DNA from: CAIKBL01 sp050247235
GTDB lineage: Bacteria > Pseudomonadota > Gammaproteobacteria > Ga0077536
NCBI GenBank assembly: GCA_050247235.1
Contig: JBFWUN010000005.1
Location: forward strand, 57,104 to 121,103
Length of the DNA stretch: 64,000 nucleotides
Reading direction: 5' to 3'
Below, piece by piece: positions 53,435 to 62,331 of the stretch; position 1 is the stretch's first letter; every line of letters begins with the position of its first letter. Position numbers and translations under genes: made by a program. The notes under the pieces were generated by a model that saw only the letters and a list, made by a program, of their open reading frames with translations, was not told where the DNA came from and made no database searches.

Positions 53435-53952
53435 CCACCCTGCTCGACCCCACCGGCGAACGCGACGCCGCCACCCGGCGGCCGCTGCCGAAACCCGCAT
53501 CCCTCGCGGACCGCACCGTCGGCCTGCTCGACATCTCCAAGTCGCGCGGCAACGTGTTCCTCGATCGCCTGGATGAACTGTTCCAGGCCGAAGGCGTGCG
53601 CACCCTGCGTTTCAAGAAGCCCACGTTCACACGCCCGGCACCCGTGACCTTGCTGCAGGACATCGCCAGCCAGTGCGATGTCGTCGTCGAAGGGCTGGCC
53701 GACTGAGGGTCCTGTACGTCGTGCAGTTTGCATGACATCCGGGAACTCGACGGCCGCGGCATCCCTGGGGGCTTCATTGCCTCCGAAGTCTTTCGCACCG
53801 CCGCGCAGGCGCAGGGCGATGCGCTCGGCTTCCAGGCGGATCGGCTGTTCGTCGCGCATCCCATCCAGGATCGGACGGACGCAGAACTGCGTGCGCTCGC
53901 CGAGAACGCATTCCCGGCGGTGATGAACCTCGTGCGCGGCAGCGCCGCATGA
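53431..53952 (+). CDS. Selenoprotein with U-G-S-C motif (UGSC family), UGA at codon 92
   Basis: 173 residues when the in-frame TGA at 53704-53706 is read as selenocysteine. The surrounding codons read ADU-GSC-TSCS-LHD, the U-G-S-C motif of this family, and the frame stays open with protein-like sequence (IRELDGRGIPGGFIASEVF; FVAHPIQD) to TGA 53950. Without readthrough the protein would stop right at the motif, leaving an unsupported second piece that starts at TTG 53728. A hairpin fits the bacterial SECIS rules (53718-53736). It overlaps the thioredoxin-domain gene by ATGA. Function unknown but probably redox. No sel genes are in the window, so Sec incorporation is inferred. Confidence 0.88.
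53718..53736 (+). promoter_or_regulatory. Candidate bacterial SECIS hairpin
   Basis: GTCGTGC (53718-53724) pairs with GCATGAC (53730-53736) with one G-U pair; the loop is AGUUU. The loop begins 19 bases after the UGA and has G as its second base, matching the bacterial SECIS rules (short distance from UGA, G in the first two loop positions). A weaker lower stem can form with GAGGGTCC and GGGAACTC. Confidence 0.65.
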
Positions 53953-53960
53953 CGGCGTGC

Positions 53961-53990
53961 CGAAAAAACGGCGACAGACCACGTTTTCGC
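53961..53990. repeat. REP-like remnant after the selenoprotein gene
   Basis: CGAAAAAACG, then GACAGACC and CGTTTTCG, resembles a half of the GGGGACAGA-type palindrome seen at 42946. The arms pair imperfectly. It lies 8 bases after the UGSC stop and may serve as its terminator. Confidence 0.4.
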
Positions 53991-54088
53991 AACTTCCCCG
54001 GGGAAAGCCGGGAGTCGCGGTCCGTGCCTGGCGTGATGTCGTGCCTGGGCGCCGGTGACGGCATGCCGGCATTGCCTGACAACGCCCG

Positions 54089-54523
54089 GTGGATGCGCGG
54101 ATCGCGTTAGTGGCGTACGACGGCTCCGCGCCGTCGCAGCGTGCGCTGGCGTATGCGATCGATCTCGCGCAGCGCCGCGGTGTCGATCGGCTGCACGTGC
54201 TGACCGTGCATCCGGAACCCATCGTGTACGGACAGGTCCAGGTCTACCTGGACCACGCGCGGGCGGCGCAGGTTGCCGCAGCCCACGACCGCGCGATACT
54301 CGCCGATGCGGCCTCGGCCTGCGCGACGGCCGGTGTCCATTGCACGCTCGAAGCCTGTGAAGGAGATCCGGCGCCTACCATCGCGGAACGCGCGCAGGCC
54401 CTGGGATGTACGCAGGTCGTGATGGGAACGCGCGGGCGCGGTCGTCTCGGGGTCGCGCTGCTGGGCTCCGTCGCGACAGGCGTGCTGCACGCGACGGCGC
54501 TGCCGGTGACGCTCCTGAAATGA
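54089..54523 (+). CDS. Universal stress protein (UspA family)
   Basis: 144 residues from GTG 54089. A single Usp fold: LVAYDGSAPSQRALAYAIDLA near the N-terminus and the C-terminal nucleotide motif MGTRGRGRLGVALLGSVATGVL (GxxGx9G-S/T), so ATP binding is expected. Typically made under starvation or oxidative stress. It is probably transcribed alone; the PEP-CTERM-like gene converges on it with 19 bases between. Confidence 0.9.
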   Translation: MDARIALVAYDGSAPSQRALAYAIDLAQRRGVDRLHVLTVHPEPIVYGQVQVYLDHARAAQVAAAHDRAILADAASACATAGVHCTLEACEGDPAPTIAERAQALGCTQVVMGTRGRGRLGVALLGSVATGVLHATALPVTLLK

Positions 54524-54542
54524 GCGCCGGCTCACGCGATGC

Positions 54543-55529
54543 CTAGCGGCGTCGCGTGAGCCGGCGGCGTCCGGCCAGCGCGCCGAGCGCGGCACCGAAC
54601 AGCGGCAGCGCAGGGGGCAGCGGCACGGGGTTCGGACCGGGAAACGCGGGATCGATCAGGAAATTCCGGTTGCCCGCGTTGCCCGGCAGCCAGAAGAAAC
54701 CGTCTTCTATCTCCACGTTGAAATACGACGAGTTGCCGTAGTTGGCAAACGCCTGGGCGCCGTCGAACGTGCCCACCCGCGCGGACGCCAGCAGCGACGC
54801 CGTGAACAGGATGCGGCGATCGGACAGCGCAAAGTAGCGCGTGCGGTCAACGTTCATCGTCAGGGTGTTACCCTCGATTTCGACGAAGCCGAGGATGGAA
54901 CTTCCTTCGACATTCAGGACGTCCTCGTCGACGAAGGTCAGGGTCGTCAGTTCCGTGATGGTCTGCGTGCCCCGCAAGAAGCTGCCGCCGATGCTGAGTC
55001 CGAAACTCATCACTGCGCGCGTGGAGCCGGCACTGGAGGGCGGGGTCCCGGGGGGAACGCCCGTCCCCGAGCCCACGCTGCCGCCCCCGGTCAGCACGCC
55101 GCGCGCGCGGATGGTGATGAAGTCGTCACCTGGATCGCCGACTCCCACCACGCCGGGTCGCCGCAGGCCGCCGCCGGAGGTGACGGAGATCTCGAACGTC
55201 TCCTCCATGCTGGCCTGCATCTCGAGTGATGCCCCGGCCAGCACGCCGCCCGGGCTGGACAGGACGGCGCTCGCCTTCAGGGTGCCGGTCGCACCGTCCA
55301 CGCTGGCAAACCCAGTTTCCTTGCCGAACAGCGGTGGCAGAGAGCCTGGCACCGACGTTTCCCGGTCGAAATGAAATTCCGACGTGCTGCGCGCCCCGTC
55401 CCCGAAATTGCTGTCGCCGAGCAGGGTGCCGACGACTTTCGTGTTGACCGACAGCGCCTGCACGGCAGGCGCGGTCAGCAGGCAGGTGACCAGGAACGGC
55501 ACCGCGAGGGCGCGGGAAGGCACTGACAT
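54543..55529 (-). CDS. Exported protein with VPLPA-like PEP-CTERM signal
   Basis: 328 residues. Signal peptide (LAVPFLVTCLLTAPAVQALS), a beta-rich mature part with several Gly/Ser-rich turns, and the C-terminus PNPVPLPPALPLFGAALGALAGRRR, where VPLPPA, a hydrophobic helix and an Arg-rich tail make a PEP-CTERM/VPLPA sorting signal. The middle part (SVGSGTGVPPGTPPSSAGSTRAV) looks like a loop. The protein is expected to be processed by an exosortase and placed at the cell surface. ATG 55529 gives the signal directly. Confidence 0.82.
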   Translation of the reverse strand: MSVPSRALAVPFLVTCLLTAPAVQALSVNTKVVGTLLGDSNFGDGARSTSEFHFDRETSVPGSLPPLFGKETGFASVDGATGTLKASAVLSSPGGVLAGASLEMQASMEETFEISVTSGGGLRRPGVVGVGDPGDDFITIRARGVLTGGGSVGSGTGVPPGTPPSSAGSTRAVMSFGLSIGGSFLRGTQTITELTTLTFVDEDVLNVEGSSILGFVEIEGNTLTMNVDRTRYFALSDRRILFTASLLASARVGTFDGAQAFANYGNSSYFNVEIEDGFFWLPGNAGNRNFLIDPAFPGPNPVPLPPALPLFGAALGALAGRRRLTRRR

Positions 55530-55666
55530 GTTCTTCGTCCTTGTTGTGATTCTGACCGCACGGTAACGGACGACCTGCGCCTTGGACAGGGACGTTCTCC
55601 CGGTCCGGTAATCCTTCACTCAAATCGAGTGACAACGGGACCTGGTTTACCGTTCGCCTAGCCCAT

Positions 55667-55981
55667 GTGCGCAACAAGACAGTCGCCCCCAGGCGTCTTC
55701 TCCGGCCGGGCGTGCGCCATGCACGCTTGGCGCCGGTCCTGTTGCTGGTCTCAGGGTGCGCTTCGATTCCCGACGTCCACAGGTCGCCTGCGTTCGTGGA
55801 GGCCGGCGACGTGAATGCGCCGGATTCGCCGGAGAGTGCGACACGCCGTCGTCTGATTTCAAGTTCAAACGGGAGCGGAGAAAGTTCCTGTACGAGACAT
55901 TCGATCCGCTATGCCCCAAGCGCGAACTGGTATTCGAGAATGAATACCAGAGACGTCGGCCTCGGGGACCTGGTCCATTAA
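55667..55981 (+). CDS. Possible small lipoprotein
   Basis: 104 residues from GTG 55667 (GTG 55712 also possible). A hydrophobic stretch and lipobox (LAPVLLLVSGCASIPD) look genuine, but the rest (Ser/Arg-rich, no domain) does not. The neighbouring +1 frame reads the protein-like RKFLYETFDPLCPKRELVF, so there may be a frameshift in a real gene here. Nothing else is recognised in the 590-base gap between 55529 and 56121. Confidence 0.35.
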   Translation: MRNKTVAPRRLLRPGVRHARLAPVLLLVSGCASIPDVHRSPAFVEAGDVNAPDSPESATRRRLISSSNGSGESSCTRHSIRYAPSANWYSRMNTRDVGLGDLVH

Positions 55982-56120
55982 GCGGGATTTGTATCGTCGC
56001 CCCTGACACGCAGCGGGCGACACCTGCCCATGGACGCCGTGTTCATCACGACGCTCGCAGTCCGTCTCCTGGTACCCGGAATACCGTCGTGACCACGAGC
56101 AGTGAGGAAGATCCCGTTCC

Positions 56121-57299
56121 TCAGGCGAGCGCGTGGGACGCGCGCCGAGTGGCCCGGAAACCGCGCTCCGCGAGCAGCGCCATCATCTGCCGCGGCGCGA
56201 ACAGGCTCTCGGGACCGAACGCGCCGGCACTCCGGGTCCGGTTGGACGCGAGCAGCCACGCCGCGATAGCCGCCGGCGTCCCGGTGATGAAGCCGGCAAG
56301 GTCGGGGGGTGCGCCACTGGCACTGAAGAGGAGATCGACGGTCACCTCGGCCGTAACGCCATTGGCCACGCCCCACGCTTCGGCCTGTACGCAGGCGTGC
56401 TCGGTGTAGGGCTCATTGCTTCGCGGCGTTCGCCGGATCTGGGCTTCGATGCTGGCAGCGAGAAAGTCTACCGGTGCGATCGTTGCTCCGCCGCACGGGA
56501 CCGGCGTCGTCGCACCCAGACCGGCCGACGCGAGCGCACCGATGATCGCTTCCAGCTGCCGTGGAAGTCCGAGGCGCCAGGTGACCTCGCGAATCCCTTT
56601 GGCCCGCAGATACGCAGGAAGCGTGGCCGGCTCCGAATGCAGCGTGTGGACGCAGTCCACCTCGCCGATCGGTTCCGGGAAGCGAATCCTGCGGCGCCCG
56701 GCGAGCGCCGGCATCTCGCGCAGTTCGCCCGCCAGGAACTGCACCGACGGTTCGCAGAACTCCTGCATGATCGTACGGATGGAATAAGGTGGCACGAAAA
56801 CCGGACTTGGCGGCATGTCGGGCGCCGCCACGGCGAACGCGATGCGGACGCCCTCCACCTGGTCGAAATCCCCGCATGCTTCTGCGGCGACGAGGTTGCT
56901 TAGCCCCGGGGCCGCGCCCATGCCGAGCACCGCCGCCCGGCCGATCTCTGCGAACGCGTCGCCGAGCTCGAGCTGCCGGCGGGTCATGTGGAACATGCCA
57001 CCGAGATCCACGTAATGGGTCCGCGCCGCGAGACACGCGCGCATGACGTCCACGTTTGCGTCGTACTGCGCGGCGTTCACCGTCACTGCGGCGCCCGTCA
57101 GCGCCTGCGTCAGCGAGGGAATGTCACGGGCGTCGCAGACGTGCACCGTGGTCGAAGCCTGCTTCAGCCCGGCGGCAAGTGCCTCAGCCCGTGCGCGATC
57201 AGTATCGATGACCGCGAGCGCGAGGTCCGGTTCGCGCCTGCAGAGCTCGTTGGCGACATGCGCGCCCATGGCGCCGGCCCCGACCAGTGCGATATGCAT
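56121..57299 (-). CDS. Saccharopine dehydrogenase-like NAD(P)-binding protein
   Basis: 392 residues. The N-terminal Rossmann motif is ALVGAGAMGAHVANELCRR, followed by AVIDTDRARAEAL and DLGGMFHMTRRQL; the C-terminal domain resembles saccharopine dehydrogenase/homospermidine synthase proteins (GMGAAPGLSNLVAAEACGD). Many such proteins reduce imines formed from amino acids. It starts 11 bases after the hydantoinase A stop and is clearly the third gene of that operon. The substrate is not known; an amino acid released by HyuAB is a possibility. Confidence 0.9.
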   Translation of the reverse strand: MHIALVGAGAMGAHVANELCRREPDLALAVIDTDRARAEALAAGLKQASTTVHVCDARDIPSLTQALTGAAVTVNAAQYDANVDVMRACLAARTHYVDLGGMFHMTRRQLELGDAFAEIGRAAVLGMGAAPGLSNLVAAEACGDFDQVEGVRIAFAVAAPDMPPSPVFVPPYSIRTIMQEFCEPSVQFLAGELREMPALAGRRRIRFPEPIGEVDCVHTLHSEPATLPAYLRAKGIREVTWRLGLPRQLEAIIGALASAGLGATTPVPCGGATIAPVDFLAASIEAQIRRTPRSNEPYTEHACVQAEAWGVANGVTAEVTVDLLFSASGAPPDLAGFITGTPAAIAAWLLASNRTRSAGAFGPESLFAPRQMMALLAERGFRATRRASHALA

Positions 57300-57310
57300 G
57301 CGACTCCTCC

Positions 57311-59365
57311 TCAATCGAGTTCGAGTACCAGGTGTCCCGTCGGGCGCAGGCACACACGCGCCCCGGTGGGCACCACGACGGTGGTATCGGCGGCGACGAG
57401 CAGCGTGGGTCCCGGGAACGACTGCCCCGGCGGCATCCGGTCGATATCGAGCATCGGCACCCCGACGAAGCCACCGGCTGTCGCATCGTAGAGCCGGGAA
57501 TGGCCGAGCACGCAGTCGTCAGACGACGGGGCATTGCCCGCCGGCGCGACACCGCCACTGATTCCGCGGGCGACGATCCGCCACATCACGAACTCGACAT
57601 CCGCACCGGGTTCAGCCACCGCGTAGCGCTCGCGATGCGCGGCGTGAAAGGCTTCCGCCAGCCGCGCGAGCGCATCGGCGTCGAGGGTCGTGCCCGGACA
57701 CATGACTTCGATCTCCGTCACCTGCATGGGATAGCGCGCGGCGGCGAAGACCTCGATGCGGCGTTCCGGCCCCGGCACGCGCAGACGCTCGAGGAACGCT
57801 TCGCCGGCGGCGACGAGACGCGCGAGCGTGGCGTTGACGGCATCGAAATCGAAGGCGCGCAGATGCGCAGGGTGGCTGGCGACACTCGACCACTGAAGAT
57901 CCGCACCCAGTCCCCCGAACGCGCACAGGACGGACGTCTCACGCGGGATCAGGACGCGTCCGATGCCGAGCTCGCGCGCGAGTTCGGCCGCCGCGACGCC
58001 GGTCGCGCCTCCGCCGGTTACCAGCACGAGCCGACGCGGATCCACGCCGCGCCGGACCGTCATCTCAAGAATGCCGTTGATCATGGTCTCGTTGACGACC
58101 TTGCAGATGCCCAGCGCCGCCTCCTCGACACCGATCCCGAGCGGTGCGGCCACGTGGCGTTCGATCGCGGCGGTCGCGGCCTTGACGTCAAGCTGCATGC
58201 GCCCGCCCAGGAAGCGGTCGGGAACGAGGTAACCGAGCACCAGGTACGCATCCGTCACCGTGGGTTCGGTGCCGCCCTTCTGGTAGCACGCCGGGCCCGG
58301 CACCGCGCCGGCACTGCGCGGCCCGACCCGCAGCAGGCCGCCCTGGTCCACGCTGGCGACACTTCCGCCGCCCGCGCCGAGGGTCAGGATCTGTATGGCC
58401 GAAACACCGGTGGGATGGTCGTTGATCCGTCCGTCCCGCGTGATCGCGATACGACCATCCGTCACGGTGCTGACATCGAAACTCGTTCCCCCCATGTCGA
58501 TCAGCAGGCAGTCGCGCGCGCCTTCGAGCGCCGCGAAACCCCGCGCCGCGCCGGGCCCGGTTGCCGGTCCGGAGAACAGCATGTACACCGGGCGATCGGA
58601 TACCTCCGCCACGGGCTGTACCCCGCCGTCCGAGGTCACGATGAGCAGTTCACCGGAGAGCCCCTGCGCGCGCAGGTGGTGTTCGAGCGACGAGAGATAG
58701 TCCGCGACGACCGGTTTCAGCATGGCGTTCAGCGCCGTGCAGGACATGCGGGTGTATTCACGCAGGATCGGCTGCACTTCGCTCGAAAGGCTCAGTGCAA
58801 CCTCCGGCCAGTGCTCCCTGATCAGGGCGGCCACCCGTCGCTCGTGAACCGGGTTGCGCACCGACCACAGCAGGCACACGGCGACCGCCGAACAGCCCAG
58901 TTCACGCAGTCGTGCGATCGCGGCGAGCACATCGTCGTCCGCCAGCGGACGCAGCACCTGGCCGTCGCGATCCACGCGTTCGTCGAGTTCCAGGCAGAGA
59001 TGGGGCCGCACGAGAGGCGCGCGCGGCGGCGCGGTGAAATCGAAAATCCGCCGGCGCCGGCCTTCTCCACGCCATAGCGTGTAACGTGTCCCCCGGGTGC
59101 ACAGCACGCCGCAGCGTCCGACCTTGCCCTCGACGACCGCGTTGGTGGCAACCGTTGAACCGTGCACGAATACGTCTGTCGAGCGCAGCAGGTCCCGTAC
59201 TTCGCACCCCAGGCCGTCCGCCGCCAGCGCGACGCAGGCCAGCACCCCGCGCGACAAGTCCAGGGGAGTCGTCGGCGACTTGTACCGCCCGACCAGGTGT
59301 CCGTCGCGGGCCACGACGAGATCCGTGAACGTGCCACCGATGTCGGTGCCGATGCGGTAACCCAC
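57311..59365 (-). CDS. hyuA: Hydantoinase/oxoprolinase subunit A (HyuA)
   Basis: 684 residues, typical length. Actin-like ATPase features: GTDIGGTFTDLVVARDG at the N-terminus, VHGSTVATNAVVEG, and ILTLGAGGGSVASVD, then VVNETMINGILEM and LVTGGGATGVAAAEL. With HyuB it performs ATP-dependent ring opening of hydantoins or 5-oxoproline. It starts 3 bases after the hyuB stop. The metal and ATP sites look intact. The exact substrate (N-methylhydantoin, oxoproline or a related lactam) cannot be told. Confidence 0.95.
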   Translation of the reverse strand: MGYRIGTDIGGTFTDLVVARDGHLVGRYKSPTTPLDLSRGVLACVALAADGLGCEVRDLLRSTDVFVHGSTVATNAVVEGKVGRCGVLCTRGTRYTLWRGEGRRRRIFDFTAPPRAPLVRPHLCLELDERVDRDGQVLRPLADDDVLAAIARLRELGCSAVAVCLLWSVRNPVHERRVAALIREHWPEVALSLSSEVQPILREYTRMSCTALNAMLKPVVADYLSSLEHHLRAQGLSGELLIVTSDGGVQPVAEVSDRPVYMLFSGPATGPGAARGFAALEGARDCLLIDMGGTSFDVSTVTDGRIAITRDGRINDHPTGVSAIQILTLGAGGGSVASVDQGGLLRVGPRSAGAVPGPACYQKGGTEPTVTDAYLVLGYLVPDRFLGGRMQLDVKAATAAIERHVAAPLGIGVEEAALGICKVVNETMINGILEMTVRRGVDPRRLVLVTGGGATGVAAAELARELGIGRVLIPRETSVLCAFGGLGADLQWSSVASHPAHLRAFDFDAVNATLARLVAAGEAFLERLRVPGPERRIEVFAAARYPMQVTEIEVMCPGTTLDADALARLAEAFHAAHRERYAVAEPGADVEFVMWRIVARGISGGVAPAGNAPSSDDCVLGHSRLYDATAGGFVGVPMLDIDRMPPGQSFPGPTLLVAADTTVVVPTGARVCLRPTGHLVLELD

Positions 59366-59368
59366 CGT

Positions 59369-61234
59369 TCAGCGCTCCTGCCGCAGCGCCTGCGTGACCG
59401 CCATGTCACACTGCCAGCCGTTGTCTTGCCAGCGGAGAGAGACGCCATAGACATCCCGGGCGGCGAGGGGCGACACGAAGCCGTCGCTGACGTCGTCGAG
59501 CACCGCTGAAATCTCGCGGCGTCGGGGGTCCCCGTATCCGCCGCCGCCGCTGGTCTGCGCGACCCAGCACTGCGTGGGCGCCACCGCGGCGTGTCCCGCG
59601 TTCTCCAGATCCTCCACCAGTTGCCCGGTTTCGTGCTCGACGATGCGATGGGACGCGGTCTGCCCGGGCTCACCACCGAAGAGCCCGAAGGGTGCACAGG
59701 TGTGCCCGGAACCGCAGAAGCTGAGCTGCATCGTGTGGTCCCGCGGCTGGATGCACTGGCGGAGCGCCGCGGCGCCCCGGTGCGTGCCCTCGCCCCCGGA
59801 GTCCGGTACGGCCGCGACTTCCCAGACGACGACCGGCCGCGCGAGCTCGACGAGTTCTATCGACTCGTACCCCATGTTGCCCATGATGCAGGCGCCGAAC
59901 ATGTGCGGCAGGCCATCGTGATCGCGCAGTGCACCGCCGCCGCTCGCGGCAAGGTAGAACACGTGAACGTAGGCTTCGTTCGTTTTCTCCACGTGTCCGG
60001 AGCCGATGAAATTCGCCGCGCAGTATTCGCCCATCCCCGCCATCGCGCGCGCGGGAACAACCTGTGCCCAGGCCTTGAAGACCAGGTTCGTGACCTCGTC
60101 GCACAGCGCGATGGTGGCGGCCGAGGTCCCCACCGGCCAGCGGGGAATCCCGGCCAGTGCCCCTTCGCGCAGCTTCACCTCGATCCGGTTCAGCGCCCCG
60201 TCGTTCGTCGGCACGGTGGGGTCCAGGATCGGCAGCGTGCCCTGCAGCGCAGAGCAGCGCGCGGTGGCGTAGGTCAGGTTGTAGCCGAACGCCTGCTGGT
60301 CGGGCATGTTGGTGTAATCGAACACGATCCTGCCGGCCTCGGGATCCACCGTCAGCTTCAGTGACAGCGGCACGCCGTCCGGAAAGAAGCCCGCGATGCG
60401 TTCGCCCACCATGGACACTTCGACCTCCGCGCGCGGCAGCCGCGCGATCTCCTCGCGCATCCGGCGATCTCCGTAGCGCAGCGCCTCCGCGAAGCAGCCC
60501 TTGATGGTGGAGAAGGAGAAGCGGGCGCACAGTTCGTGAAGGCGCGTCTCGGCCGTCCACAGCGAACCGAGCTGCGCCAGGAAATCGCCGTGCCACGTTT
60601 CAGGAAAGCGGAAGTTGTAGGCGATGAAGCGCACGAGGTCGGGAATGGGTTCGTGCCCCCGGCACAGCCGCACGGCCGGGAAGTGGATCGCCTCCTCGTA
60701 CACATCCCTGGCGTAGAAATCCACGTTGCCCGGGACGTGGGCGCCGGTGTCGATGATGTGGCACTTGTTGACCGCCCAGGCGAGCAACCGGTCTGCGTGG
60801 AAGACCGGGGCGAACATCGTCCAGTCGCCCACGTGCGCGTTGCCCGCGAACGAGGCGTTGTTGACGAAGACGTCCCCCGGCCGGATGTCATCGCCGAACG
60901 CGCGGACCACGAAGCGCAGGGCGGGGCTCATCGTCCCGACGTGCACCGGCAGGCAGTCGTACATCGAAAGGACCTCCCCGCGCGTGCTCATCAGCGTGCA
61001 GGTGAAATCCTTGGCGCCGTAGAGAATCGGGTTGCGCGCCGTGGTGAGGATCGTCTCCGTCATCTCGCTCAGGATGCCTTCCAGGCGCGCGTAGACGACC
61101 GCGAACGTCACCGGATCGACCACCGTGTCGCCGTCGTCGAGCGCGCCGGGGACGCCGGCGATTTCCTCGTCCCGCAGCGGCGTGATGATCAGCGCGGGAT
61201 CGTAGGGGGGAAACAGCGGGGGTTTCGTTCGCAT
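59369..61234 (-). CDS. hyuB: Hydantoinase/oxoprolinase subunit B (HyuB)
   Basis: 621 residues. Family B features: VDPVTFAVVYARLEGILSEMT, the metal-binding stretch GDVFVNNASFAGNAHVGDW and DTGAHVPGN, and a C-terminal GGGYGDPRRR. The N-terminal 40 residues are a specific extension. It forms the lytic half of the hydantoinase or oxoprolinase complex. It is the first gene of the hyuB-hyuA-dehydrogenase operon, read towards 56121. The LysR gene lies 65 bases upstream in the same direction. Confidence 0.95.
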   Translation of the reverse strand: MRTKPPLFPPYDPALIITPLRDEEIAGVPGALDDGDTVVDPVTFAVVYARLEGILSEMTETILTTARNPILYGAKDFTCTLMSTRGEVLSMYDCLPVHVGTMSPALRFVVRAFGDDIRPGDVFVNNASFAGNAHVGDWTMFAPVFHADRLLAWAVNKCHIIDTGAHVPGNVDFYARDVYEEAIHFPAVRLCRGHEPIPDLVRFIAYNFRFPETWHGDFLAQLGSLWTAETRLHELCARFSFSTIKGCFAEALRYGDRRMREEIARLPRAEVEVSMVGERIAGFFPDGVPLSLKLTVDPEAGRIVFDYTNMPDQQAFGYNLTYATARCSALQGTLPILDPTVPTNDGALNRIEVKLREGALAGIPRWPVGTSAATIALCDEVTNLVFKAWAQVVPARAMAGMGEYCAANFIGSGHVEKTNEAYVHVFYLAASGGGALRDHDGLPHMFGACIMGNMGYESIELVELARPVVVWEVAAVPDSGGEGTHRGAAALRQCIQPRDHTMQLSFCGSGHTCAPFGLFGGEPGQTASHRIVEHETGQLVEDLENAGHAAVAPTQCWVAQTSGGGGYGDPRRREISAVLDDVSDGFVSPLAARDVYGVSLRWQDNGWQCDMAVTQALRQER

Positions 61235-61299
61235 CGAAGATCACCCGTTCCTGTGACGACCGGGACTATAGGGTGCGCGCCGGTGCGCAGGAAGGTCAT

Positions 61300-62196
61300 T
61301 TAACGCGTCGGGTGGGGCACAATCTGCTCCATCAGCCACGCGCGGAACCGGGCCAGGATCGGCTCGTCCCAGCGGTGTCGCCGCGCGACCAGGACGTACG
61401 GGTAGACGTAGACCGAGGTGGGCAGCACTTCGACGAGCCGCCCGGCGGCGAGGTCATCGCCCGCGATGTAGTCGTTCGCGATGGCGACCCCGTGCCCGAG
61501 GCGTGCCGCGTCCAGCGCAAGTGCCGCAGACCAGTACCGCGGACCCGACGGCGCATGGGTGAGGACGAGTCCGGCCGCGCGCAGCCACAGCCGCCAGTAC
61601 TCGTGCGTTTCTTCGTGACAGAGCGGCAGCGCGAGCAGCTGTTCCAGGTGCAGCACGGGGGGGTGGCTCGCGAGGAAGTCCGGACTTGCCACCGGGTACA
61701 TGCGCGGACGGCACAGGATCATCTGCACCGTCCCGGGCACTTCGGCAGCGTCGGTGCTCCGGATGTCCACATCGGCTTCACCTGCGAGCAGGTTCGGGGC
61801 GCGGATGGTCGGCCGCAGGCTCAGGTCGAGCCCGGGATGGTGAGCCAGGAACCCGTCGATGCGCGGCGCGAGCCAACGCATCCCGAAACCCGGCGAACAG
61901 GTGATGTGCAGCGCGGGACGCCGGTTGGCGTCGCGCAGTCGCTCGGTGGCTGCGTTCAGCACGTCGAGGGCCTGGCGGACCTCGTGGCAATAGTCCCGAC
62001 CGGCTTCCGTCAGCTGCGTGCCGGTGGGCGTGGTCTCGAGCAGGCGCACCCCGAGTTCCGATTCGAGCTTGCGGATATGCTTGCCGACGACCGTGTGATC
62101 GAGGCACAGCTCCTCGGCGGCCCGGCGGTGGCTGCCGAGTCTCGCCGAAGCCTCGAAGGCCCGCAATCCGGTCAGCGAGGGGATTCGTTTGCGCAT
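61300..62196 (-). CDS. LysR family transcription regulator (GcvA-like)
   Basis: 298 residues. N-terminal winged helix-turn-helix: LTGLRAFEASARLGSHRRAAEELCLDHTVVGKHIRKLESELGVRLLE. The C-terminal substrate-binding domain (about 95-295; ITCSPGFGMRWLAPRIDGFL, LPLCHEETHEYW) resembles GcvA-type regulators. Met at 62196 is used rather than the longer frame. It is encoded directly upstream of hyuB on the same strand, so it probably activates the operon in response to a lactam or amino-acid-like inducer. Confidence 0.93.
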   Translation of the reverse strand: MRKRIPSLTGLRAFEASARLGSHRRAAEELCLDHTVVGKHIRKLESELGVRLLETTPTGTQLTEAGRDYCHEVRQALDVLNAATERLRDANRRPALHITCSPGFGMRWLAPRIDGFLAHHPGLDLSLRPTIRAPNLLAGEADVDIRSTDAAEVPGTVQMILCRPRMYPVASPDFLASHPPVLHLEQLLALPLCHEETHEYWRLWLRAAGLVLTHAPSGPRYWSAALALDAARLGHGVAIANDYIAGDDLAAGRLVEVLPTSVYVYPYVLVARRHRWDEPILARFRAWLMEQIVPHPTR

Positions 62197-62331
62197 CGCG
62201 GCCACCACAGTCCGGCGTTCCGTGTCGGCGAGTCGGCAGGACGATCACGGCCCGCCCGGATGAACGGTATTTCTCGTTGAGGTCTCATCGGCAGTCTGTC
62301 CGGTGTTTGCGCGCGACACAGTCGCCACTGT

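Noticed and set aside
53728..53952. Separate gene starting at TTG 53728
   Set aside because: No ribosome-binding site precedes it, and it is in frame with the upstream part. Read as one gene with UGA as Sec, it restores a family motif.
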